64,000 bases of DNA, from positions 197,494,174-197,558,173 of the forward strand of contig CAXKWD010000003.1 of the NCBI GenBank assembly GCA_964059195.1. The letters are read 5' to 3'. The stretch comes from Ectobius pallidus (taxonomy: Eukaryota > Arthropoda > Insecta > Blattodea > Ectobiidae). The position numbers and the translations under genes are program-made. How positions within the stretch are numbered: the stretch's first letter is position 1; each line of letters starts with the position of its first letter. Positions 54,611 to 64,000 of this stretch are shown here, piece after piece. Below the pieces are notes generated by a model that had not been told where the DNA came from, made no database searches, and saw only the letters and a program-made list of their open reading frames with translations.

Positions 54611-55767
54611 CAGTCAGAAGTCAACAAAACATTGCACAATGTTAATAACAACAGATGAACATAAATAGTTACACTGTTTACTGGTACACCCACATGCTAT
54701 ACATGCTATATGGCCTCTGCTGTTAAGGCGTGGTATATATTCATAAAATAAAATAAAATTAAAAGGTATAGGTAAAAAAGTAACATTTTTAATGACTTTA
54801 GAAATAGGTCTTTTCGCCAACAATTTTTCAGATAGGCTATCTGTTGTGTCCAGGGATATCAAACGTGCCAACTTATATAATGTTATATATTATATAACTT
54901 ATATAATGTTATATCATTTTCCAGTGTAGGCCTACTCAACGTATAGAATTTATGGAGAAAAGTAGTACAATAATTGAGTACTTTGGAACAAAAAAATTTT
55001 GGACTTCCAAGGGTAGTAAATTATTAGGAACTCCTTCAGAATAGCGTAGCCAGCTAACAGTGAGGTATGCTTCGCCATTAGTGACTGTGCCCTTCGAGCC
55101 ACGGAAAACAAAAGAGGAACGACTGGCGCAGTGGTAAAATTTCCCATCGCAGAAGATATTCAATATGGGACACATTAAACCCCGCGCTGTTCGGTATATT
55201 GCTGCTAAACTAATATAACTGTTCCTAACCTAACATAACCTATCACTGACCTAGAATGTACTAGTAACTATTTATTTGAATGTAGCAGCTTCTTAACCCT
55301 TCCACACCTTTCGTAAAGCATCTTTACACTAAGAAGTCCAATTCTTTAGTTTGTAATAATTTATTAAGGTACTGGTAACTCCTGTTAATACTGATTATAT
55401 TCGTCTTCATGTATTTACAATCGTATTATGGACGTGTAATTTCGTATGGGATTATGAAATAATACACCGGCGCGGCGTTTATCTGCAAACATCATTCGGC
55501 ATGTAGTCATGTTTGTAATATTGGTGACGTTGTAGTTTTGGTCTCAATTGGCAAGGCCTGGGTTCGACGGCGGTCACGTTATTCTGAAATTTAGCGTTTT
55601 TTATGTCTACCGTTGCCTTTTCAATTATTTCGTGAGACAAATTGTTATATTCATTCATATTCTTTCTACTGTTTACTCAATGTTGAGTACACGGATACCA
55701 TGACCATGACACACTTTAACTGTGACAATTGGAGAATATTGGAGAATTGGAGAATTGATGCTTTAAA
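54611..55767. other. No gene recognised
   Basis: A short ATATAATGTTATAT tandem/palindromic stretch (54876-54915) and TAGGCCTA at 54927. Nothing else supported. Confidence 0.35.
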
Positions 55768-55925
55768 GTTTTTTTTTTCAAACTTGTTTACAACCCGTGT
55801 TTCGCCATAGGGCATATCACGGGGAATTTGCAGTAATATGTTCAGTCTAAGTATGATTATTCTTGCAGTGTGCAGAAGATGTGTCTCAGGAAGGCAGCGA
55901 TCTCCACGGTGACATTTCCCTTAGT
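55768..55925 (-). pseudogene. LINE 3' end with poly-A, related to 34909-35345
   Basis: Poly-T on the plus strand (about 55769-55778), then ACAACCCGTGTTTCGCC paralleling ACAACCTGCGTTTTACC of the other copy. The minus strand reads KCHRGDRCLPETHLLHTA, matching the position of its CxC...H motif. A short truncated copy. Confidence 0.55.
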
Positions 55926-56078
55926 AATAAAGAACTAAACCATATAATTATGTATGTTGTAAGGGCGTAACTTGATACTTAAACCTCGGGAGATATACAT
56001 TCTAGGACTTGAGTCTCTCGGGTATAAGGCCATTAGCCTCGCTATAAACATCTTCATTACGCCCTTGATAAATCTCTT

Positions 56079-56409
56079 CTCTATATATATAAAAGTCTTT
56101 GTCCTGACTGACTGACTGACTGACTGAATGACAGGAATCAACGTACAGCCTAAACTATAACAGGTAGAGACTTGGAATTTTGACAGTACCTTCGCTTCAT
56201 AATGTAGGTGCTCACTAAGAAAGGATTTTGAAAAATTCTGATTCTAAATGCCAAAAATTAAATGTTTTTGAAAATACTTAATCCCTTTTTACATAGAATT
56301 ATCAAAACAAATTCACAGAACGTATTGTTACCAGTGGTATCAGGTGGGCTTGGATTAAATTAAATGGATGTTTGACAAATTAGAGAAGGTATCATTATAA
56401 TTCATATTA
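56079..56409 (+). repeat. Possible Helitron 5' fragment
   Basis: TCTATATATATAAAAGTC followed by (CTGA)n and an AACTATAACAGGTAGAGACT stretch resembles Helitron 5' regions, but there is no preceding A and no CTRR end before the next Helitron starts. Confidence 0.4.
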
Positions 56410-57026
56410 TCTATATTAATAAAAGGAATTCTCCTCGATGTCCAGCGAAATCTACTGAACGCAGAGATCTGAAATTTTAAACATAGGTGTGCTGAAGGGT
56501 CGGAAAATGCACCTCCAAGCCGGAATTTTAATTTTAGTTTTCGTTCCTGAGTTATGAGTGAAAAACTGGCAAAAAACGTGCATTTTTTGCGTTTTCAAAA
56601 CATAAGTTTTCAGTAATAAATTTCAATATCAAATCACTTACAGATGGCTTTGGCTATTTTTGTCATCATACCTCATACCTTGGAAATAAAAGCAACGCGA
56701 TCGCTTGATTTTGTTAGTCCATCCTAGACGATTCATTTGTTTAGAGTGTCAAGGCCCATAGACATGACATTTTCAACCTACACGGAAGAAGGATAATCAA
56801 CCCTAAATATGGTCAAACATTGTTCGATTTGGACGAAACTCACTATGCAGGGGTTTTCTGGGCCAAGGAACTCGAATCTGAGGTCGCTTTTACCAGGCGA
56901 CGCTACATAATCGTGGTATGTAGTCCACGTGATTTAGGTGTTAATAAATATAATGAATTAACTATTATGATCTTAATTTTAAATTTTTGAAATAATTATC
57001 GTGGGCGAAGCCGCGGGCACATGCTA
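56410..57026 (+). mobile_element. Non-autonomous Helitron, first of a tandem pair
   Basis: A|TCTATATTAATAAAAGG at 56410. The 3' hairpin GTGGGCGAAGCCGCGGGCAC is followed by ATGCTA (57026), and the next Helitron begins at once. Same family as 17988-19024; its body shares the GTTTTCTGGGCCAAGG and GGTGTTAATAAATAT segments. Confidence 0.82.
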
Positions 57027-57652
57027 TCTTATAATAATAAAAGGACGTGTTTGTCTGTCTGTCCGCGATGACCATCGAAATCTACTGAACGCAGAGATCT
57101 GAAATTTTAAAGATAGATGGACTGAAAGGTGGGCAAATGCACCTCGAAGCCGAATTTTTAATTTTAGCTTTCGTTCGCGAGTTATGAGTGAAAAACTGGC
57201 AGAAAACGTGATTTTAGCGCTGTCGAAGCATCGGATTTCAGTAATACATTTCAATGTCAAATCAATTGCAGTTGGCTTTGGCTATTTTTGTCATACCGTG
57301 GAAATAAAAGCATCGCGATCGCTTGAATGTTGTAAGCCCACGCTGGTCGATTCATTTGTTTAGAGTGTCAAGGCCCACAGACATATGACATTTTCAACCT
57401 ACACGGAAGAAGGATATTCAACCCTAAATATGGTCAAACATCGTTCGATTTGAACGAAACTCGCTATACAGGGGTTTTCTGGGCCAAGGAACTCGAATCT
57501 GAGATCGCTTTTACCAGGCGACGCTATCTAATCGTGTTATGTAATTCACGTGATTTAGGTGTTAATAAATATGATTTAACTATTATGCTCTTAATTTTTT
57601 ATTTTTTATTCTTGGAATAATTATCGCGGGCGAAGCCGGGAGCACATGCTAG
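57027..57652 (+). mobile_element. Non-autonomous Helitron, second of a tandem pair
   Basis: Starts TCTTATAATAATAAAAGG immediately after A57026 and ends GAGCACATGCTAG|T at 57652. Similar throughout to the preceding copy, with a (GTCT)n stretch near its 5' end. Confidence 0.85.
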
Positions 57653-58524
57653 TAAATACTATTGCTCAACACGATCAATATATTTTAAATCCTACTGAGT
57701 AATTTCACATTCGCCCTGTGTTTACTGCTAGAATATCTTACTTGAGAGTGTTCTCTAGGTCTTGCGCTTGCTGATTTACAGAGTTTAATAGACTTAATTA
57801 CCATCATATAAACGATAACAGTTAATCATATCTTGGATTATATTAATCCATACTACAGTGGAGTTCATCAGTATCGGTTGTGTAGATGACCCTTCTCTGA
57901 ATTTTCATTTTCAGGATAATATAAGCGCATTAAATTTACATAATTAAATCTAGAGGCGATGAAAATGGTGTCAGAAGTGGGATCTGCAGCCCCGTTTTAA
58001 TCGCAATTGCGTTTCATTAAGCACTGTAAAACCTGCAATAACCACGATGGAAAGGGGCGTGTTAATTCCACAAAGTTTTTATTGCTTCTAATAAAAACCT
58101 TATTAACTAAAAGTTATTTAAAAGATTAAAGGCATTACGGTACACACAGTGCTGCTGGTCCATGATAATTATTCTGGGAAGTGTAATTGTTCTACCGAGC
58201 AGGAATATGCTACTATAATTTTATAACATACATTACATGGTAATGTAGGGCGTTCGAGCTCCGAACACTAGTTAATCAAAGCGCAAGATGTTTAAATCTC
58301 TTTTGTGATACGTTGTTCTTTAATATTATGTAACAATGAATTAGCAGCCAACATTATATTTATACAGTATAACTAGCAGGTCACGATAATTAATTAGAAT
58401 ATTAAAATTTAAGACGAGATTAATTAAAACGTATTTAATCACCCTAACACGCAAATCATTCGTAAACTGAACGAGTAATAATTAAAATGAAACAACAAAA
58501 AATCCGGCTTTGGAATGCATTCCA
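57653..58524. other. No gene recognised
   Basis: AT-rich spacer. Confidence 0.35.
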
Positions 58525-59005
58525 CGTTTAGAAAGCGCCGCTTGGGGAAAAGACCTCAGATTCGAGTTCCCTGGCCTAGAAAACCCCTGCATAGTGAGAA
58601 CCGTCCAAATCAATAAATGTTTTCCCGTTTAGGCCTATATTCGTTATCCCTCTTCCGTCTGTGTTGAAAATTTCAGATGTCTGCATGCCTTCACATTTTG
58701 CACATTGAATCGAAGTGATCGATAACTCCATGCAATATATTGAAAAAATCGCGATTCATTTATTTCTAAGTTATGACAAAAAGGAAAAAATACATGAAAT
58801 TGATTTGACAATAATTGAAATGTTTTACCGAAAACTGGTGCTTAGATAACGCAAAAAATTAACGTTTTCTTCCAGTTTTTCACTCATAACTCGCGAACGA
58901 AAGCGAAAATTAATAATCCGGATTCAAGGTGCATTCAGTCCATATGTGTTTAAAATTTCAGATCTCTGCGTGCAGTAGATTTCGCTGGGCATCGCGCACA
59001 AACCA
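58525..59005 (-). repeat. Decayed Helitron copy
   Basis: On the minus strand it follows the same order as 57027-57652: AGTAGATTT-like start, TTTTTCACTCATAACTCGCG (on plus), GATGTCTGCATGCC and CCTAGAAAACCCCTGCATAG. Neither terminus is preserved. Confidence 0.7.
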
Positions 59006-59532
59006 TGGAGTGAATACATTATTATTTACTTAGCCTCCAATTTTAAAATAGTTTTTTATTTTTATTTAGGCTATTTACCTACTTCTCCACAGTAAGGGTA
59101 TTATTATTTATTTGAATTGTTCGCGGTTGCCAGTTCCTGCATCAGTACTTTGTACCTTTGATCAGTTACGGGAAAACAAAACAGCATCAGCACTTTACGC
59201 TTTGTTTCAAAAGCTCTTTTGTTTTGTGAAAGCATGAACAAATGAGGTCTCAAACAAAGTGATTGTAATTCCTCTATTCCGTGAAAACAGCTGAATGCTT
59301 TGTAGGTGATGCCGGGAATTTTCGCTGTCGGTGCCTTTGTATGTATTCTAATTCACTGTGAATGACAGCTTCATAATGTTTATGATTGGTTTTCTGAAAA
59401 TTAAAAATACGTTTATTATACACTTGAATTTCAAACCGATTTTACTTATGAAAATAATGAATATAATTTCATTTTAAGACACAATAATATCAGAAAAGAA
59501 CAAAGACATATTTTATCAATGTGAATACCAAT
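59006..59532. other. No gene recognised
   Basis: Spacer; TAGGCTA near 59066. Confidence 0.35.
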
Positions 59533-62231
59533 AGTCCAGTATATAGGTGGCGAAAAATGGGTCCACCTTGCATTAATTAGGGTAAAAGATTTTTCTTTCT
59601 TATATTGTTTAGTATTGTAAGAGTAGTGTAAATCTAAGTTTTCGACGTCGAAAGCCCTAGGGACAACTTTCTGTGAGCAAAAAACCTCGAAATTTTCGCA
59701 CTTTTTTCAGTTTATCGGAAAAATCTCCTAGATATCAACTCCTCGCAAACATTTGTCATTCACCATTCGAAAGAGTATAAAATTTCCTGTAAAATGCACT
59801 GATCAAACTTTAATTTACATGTAGTATTACAGGTACTATAGTACTTGGAATTTTTAAAAATATATTAAAATGCGTGTATTGGCCCATTTTATCCATTTAT
59901 GATGGTTTATGTAGTCCATTGTGCGTTTTAGTTATGAATGACCATTCATTATGTTTATGTACATGTATTACAAGGTTACCTTTTGGGGGTCAAATTCGAT
60001 TAACATAAATTTACGACCAGATAACATAGAAAGTTCAAAATCCGTTTAAAATTACGTAACTTAGGCGTGAAAAAATAATTTTTGAATTCCTTTTTTTTTG
60101 CGAGGTCTACTGTTCACAGTAGCATACTGCCCGTGTAAGGTAAATAAATCACATAATTACTTAATTATAATGCCACTTTGTGATTTTATTCGTATTTAGG
60201 TTGAAAGGTGGGAGAAATGAGTCAGCGAACGATGTGATGAGCGGAGGGGTCCTGCATGGCTGATTTCTTCCTTGGTTGCAGTAAACTTGTAAAAACTGAA
60301 GTGTATTTTTTCAAGCTTGGTTCTTTGCAATGCAAAGTTTTTTTTCCCATGGTCAAATGGAATTCAGGTGGTATCTCCATCACTAAAAGCATGAATAAAA
60401 TAGAAGATACATTGGATCATATTGATATGAGGTTCTGAAGTGAGCGTAATATTTGACACTCCTTCCTGATTTGAGAAGGTGTATGTTTGCTTGAATTGGT
60501 TATCCCGGACAGGAGTATCCTCACCTACAACGATGCTATCCTAAGTGGCTACTTTTGACATAGCTGTAGTAACTATACTGTTTACTGTGCCTTCTACTGC
60601 CTGTAATACTTGCAAATAATTTCGAAATGTTTTTTCAACATTTGTAAGAGACGACTCTTATCACTATCATTCTCCAAGAACTTATATTGGGAAACAGCAG
60701 GGAATGTTTTCTCATAAAAAATTATATCGGCTGAACTCTATCTTGGAACGGCGAACCCTTTCTGAACTTTTAGTACCTCGTTGATTCACATAATGTTGGT
60801 ATGCATCAAACACGATAATTAATTCCGACTCATATTGCTTCTTAACATAGCTGACGTACCTCTTGCAGATAAAACCAAATGATTCATTGGTTTTCCACAC
60901 TACTTTATGAATGACAATAACCAACGTGCATTTCAGAAACGATATTTGGATATCTAGAGGCTTGAAAACTCTGTAATGATTTGGTACCCTTTCATAATTC
61001 TTCTTTGCTGAACAAAGAAGGAGCAAGTTCGTAGGTGAAGTACCTCTTCACGTCTTTGCTATGCAGGTTCTCTGAAGCAGTATCAATGAATCAACAGTGG
61101 TCACCTGTTCGAAACCAATCTTCAAGGTGTTCGTGACATCAGCAAGTGTAATTACTTTATCATTTCGTTTCAAGTGTAGGCTTTTGAAGTTTTTACCAAT
61201 CATTTTTGCCATACAGGTCTTGCCTACTTCTTGGGATCATTGACAATTACCCTGCCTTTCACCTATTACTCCAGTGTTTATTAACATTATAGAGTCTGTT
61301 ATGGGAAACGGATCGTGCTGAACAAACCATAGCTTCAGTTTCAGTGTCATCCTTGTCTCGATCCACTCGAGAGGGCCTTGCGTCTACATACTGCTCAGAT
61401 GACACTGTAATCACTGCAGTAAGTTTTCATGGTATTACAATATATTGCAGGTAGACCTTCCCTTGTGTCCACTGTCCGCTACCTATTTAAGACCAACAGA
61501 CCGACAGAACCCCTCCTCTCAACACAACGTTCGCTGACTCATTTCTCCCACCTTTCAACCTAAATACGAATGAAATCACAATGTGGCATTATAATAAAGC
61601 AATTCTGTGATTTATTTACCTTACACGGGCAGTAGGCCTATGCTACTGTGAACAGTAGACCTCGCTTAAAAAAAAACGAATTCAACAATAATTTTTTTAC
61701 ACCTAAGTTACGTAATTTTAAACGGATTTTAAACTTTCTATGTTATCTGGTCGTAAATTTATGTTAATCGAATTTGATCCCCAAAAGGTAACCTTGTAAT
61801 ACATGTACATATACATAATGAATGGTCATTCATAACTAAAACGCACAATGGACTACATAAACCGCCATAAATGGATAAAATGGGCCAATACACGCCTTTT
61901 AATATACTTTTTAAAAATTCCAAGTACTATAGTACCTGTAATACTACATGTAAATTAAAGTTTGACCAGTGCATTTTGCAGGAAATTTTATACTCTTTCG
62001 AATGGTGATAGACAAATGTTTGCGAGGAGTTGATATCTAGGAGATTTTTCCGATAAACTGAAAAAAGTGCGAAAATTTCGAGGTTTTTTGCTCACAGAAA
62101 GTTGTCCCTAGTATAGGGCTTTCGAGGTCGAAAACTTAGATTTACACTACTCTTACAATACCAAACAATATAAGAAAGACAAATATTTTACCCTAATTAA
62201 TGCAAGGTGGACTGTATCTATATACTGGACT
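59533..62231. mobile_element. 2.7-kb element with about 720-bp terminal inverted repeats
   Basis: The left arm 59533-60253 and the right arm 61505-62231 are inverted copies with few differences, starting AGTCCAGTATATAG. The 6-bp flanks ACCAAT and ACAATG are similar but not identical. The 1.25-kb centre encodes, on the minus strand, a decayed protein (see 60265-61230). The arms are far longer than in ordinary cut-and-paste transposons. AG...CT ends and long arms recall Polintons, but no Polinton gene is present, so the class is open. Confidence 0.85.
60265..61230 (-). pseudogene. Decayed gene of an XPG/FEN-like (PIN-fold?) family
   Basis: Minus-strand fragments in several frames, in a consistent order: VITLADVTNTLKIGFEQVTT; RYFTYELAPSLFS; then in the longest frame (60712-61026) HKVVWKTNESFG, IIVFDAY and GTKSSERVRRSK; further on DSIVVGEDT; and HAFSDGDTT near the end. 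IVFD...K..ER.RR recalls the XPG N-region and GED(D) the XPG I-region of FEN1-type nucleases. I know similar uncharacterised insect proteins, often multicopy, but no established function. Multiple stops and frameshifts. The acidic residue expected before the HKVVW segment is not visible. Family link is tentative. Confidence 0.55.
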
Positions 62232-62366
62232 ACAATGTCTTTTCGCAATTTTCTCTCATCATATTCTTGCTATACGAGCAAGAGGTTGTTATTAACACTA
62301 GAAAACCTGATGGATCGTTGTAACTATAATGGCTGGCTGGATTATTTTAGATACCTGTATGAAAAT

Positions 62367-62782
62367 ATACCGTATATTTCCGTTGATAAGACGACCTTCA
62401 GATAAGACGAGGTATATATTTTCATCAAAGTTTTATAGTTTTAGCATATATCTGCCCTATAAGACGACCCCTAAACTATCAAAGGCCTATGAATTTATAT
62501 TTACGCAACAAATTTAAAAAAGTTTCGTTTTTGTTTCAGTTTTCTGGTTGATCGCAAAAATGTTGCCAACCATCTACTACTATAATCCACTAGGGGGTAG
62601 TAGAAGTTAGGGTAAAATAACTACAGTTAGTTTAAAAAAACTGTTGGTTACCCTCATCGGAACAAAACTTCCTCGATCTTTCTTTTTTTGGGGGGGTCAA
62701 AATGGCGTCACTAAGCACAGTCGCAACACAGTGGAACAGAACGATACGCTCATTGTGCGAGAGCTATGTGATAGAGGTACCG

Positions 62783-62813
<31 letters not shown>

Positions 62814-63266
62814 GGCCTATATACTTTTCTTTTTGTGCCCTCCCTTACCACCGGAGTGCCAAGCAATGAAGCTTATCACCTCCGGTCAAACAAAATTTTG
62901 GTAACCATTTGTTTGATGTGTTTACCTAATAGTGCCCTCATGTACATCCTGATGGGATGTGTAGGATAAAATGAAAAAAATAACAAAAATAGGCTTTATT
63001 TTGCGGGTTATGGCGTTTGTGGTTTTATTTACGAAATTTGTGTTACTTTGCGGATTATTTGCCCGCAAATTGTACGTAATACCTGAAGATATCAAGATAT
63101 TATAATTTTGATATAGGAATACATCGTTCTCTAATGGTTTTTATCCTGTAATTTAATTTTATTTTTATTTGTATTTTTTTCTTTTATCTGTCCTATAAGC
63201 CGACTCCGGATTTTCGGAACCTTTTTTATGATCAACTATCGTCTTATCTGCGAAAATATACGGTAT
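62367..63266. mobile_element. Inverted-repeat transposon ending ATACCGTATATTT
   Basis: The ends are ATACCGTATATTTCC...GATAAGACGA and, inverted, ATACCGTATATTTTCGCAG then ATAAGACGA. A second, inner pair, GCCCTATAAGACGAC and its partner GTCCTATAAGCCGAC, lies just inside. The interior has (TA)n at 62793-62812 leading directly into TAGGCCTA. No transposase readable. Confidence 0.75.
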
Positions 63267-64000
63267 TAAATAATTTTAGTTATAATGAATACAGTAAGTT
63301 GAATAAGAGGAACGAATATATTGTTCATTAATTTGTTTCATATTTAGGCTATACTCAAGTACAGTCTGACCAAAAAATATACAAGCAGTACATATTTACA
63401 CAATTATAATTGTGGCTTACAGGAGTACAGGTTCACATATCAATGGAATATAGTAATAATGAGTTTTATTTAGGATAAAAGTCTGCAATATTAAACCATT
63501 AAACCAATGTAAATTATTTTCTTCTGGCCCGCTTGGTAACAAGATGCACATCACATCTTACTTCTTACCTTCATACTCACCATTCTTGCTGCGCCGTGCA
63601 CAGATGTTTTCAGCTGGATTTCCTTTCCAAGAGTTTTTGACACTGCACTTTACCGCTTGCACTCTGGTCATCATTGATTAGTCCTCTCCGGGAAAACATG
63701 AAAAGAGCACAAAGTTCGTTTCATATTTCAAGAATGAATTTCCTTCGGCTCAAATTGTTTTGGTCAGTTACCTCTTTGTACAGGTAGGGAAAAAAAGCGG
63801 ATCGACTCTTGTAGCTGAATATAATATAATTTGTGTTAGTATTTATAATAATATAAATAAGTAATATATTCAGTTTTAAAACAATACGATTAGAAACCTT
63901 ATTCTGGGATTCTAAATGGGCTAAGTCAACAGTCGACACTAGAACAAATTCCAGTACATTCCCTGCTATCCTGTGAATGCCGCTCATATCGGCAACTGAG
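63267..64000. other. No gene recognised
   Basis: AT-rich; an 88-codon minus-strand ORF (63721-63987) matches no family I know. TAGGCTA near 63345. Confidence 0.35.

Noticed and set aside
59533..62231. Polinton/Maverick identity from long arms with AG...CT ends
   Set aside because: Only 2.7 kb, no polymerase B, integrase, ATPase or capsid gene, and the 6-bp flanks do not match.

Overview
This 64 kb window looks like gene-poor, repeat-saturated chromosomal DNA from an insect. I recognise no host protein-coding exon, no tRNA or rRNA gene, and nothing bacterial (no operons, no Shine-Dalgarno-led ORFs). Almost every ORF that makes sense as protein is transposon-derived. The transposon assortment is what I associate with Blattodea (cockroaches, termites): tRNA-derived SINEs, a LINE whose 3' end carries TTAC repeats, Helitrons ending in CTAG, long-LTR Ty3/gypsy elements and Penelope-like relics. 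That taxonomic guess rests on memory of repeat families and could not be tested here.

Region by region. 1-16 kb: SINEs of several families, a LINE relic (about 1 kb), a hAT transposase relic (3.2-3.7 kb), a 345-bp palindrome rich in TGACGTCA sites (4.1-4.45 kb), SINEs with perfect 13-14 bp target duplications (6.1, 6.8 and 15.0 kb), a hAT-like element (7.7-8.7 kb), and a 1.3 kb inverted-repeat element holding eight copies of a 15-mer (9.1-10.4 kb). 16-31 kb: copies of one repeat family beginning AAGTGCCAG, a Helitron split by a SINE, a mariner-type element with 220-bp arms, a LINE relic carrying three nested DNA transposons (23.3-26.7 kb), a LINE fragment with a readable 280-codon reverse-transcriptase tail (27.0-28.0 kb) and another LINE relic (28.9-29.8 kb). 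31-39 kb: SINE, fold-back element, a second Helitron family, Penelope endonuclease relic, minisatellite.

39.1-50.2 kb holds the one clearly intact, young element: an 11,071-bp Ty3/gypsy LTR retrotransposon on the minus strand with two 3,025-bp LTRs (one base difference seen by eye), a 4-bp target duplication, primer binding site, polypurine tract and one uninterrupted 1,513-codon Gag-Pol ORF with an N-terminal SAP-like motif. It inserted into a mariner-like copy. 50-64 kb: more Helitrons (two in direct tandem), a GGGCCC-ended element splitting a SINE, a fold-back element with tandem-repeat arms, and a 2.7 kb element with about 720-bp inverted arms around a decayed gene resembling an XPG/FEN-like nuclease family.

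The observation I find most intriguing cuts across all of these: the palindrome TAGGCCTA occurs 17 times, and where related copies can be aligned it appears as a 5-6 bp insertion at a TA dinucleotide.
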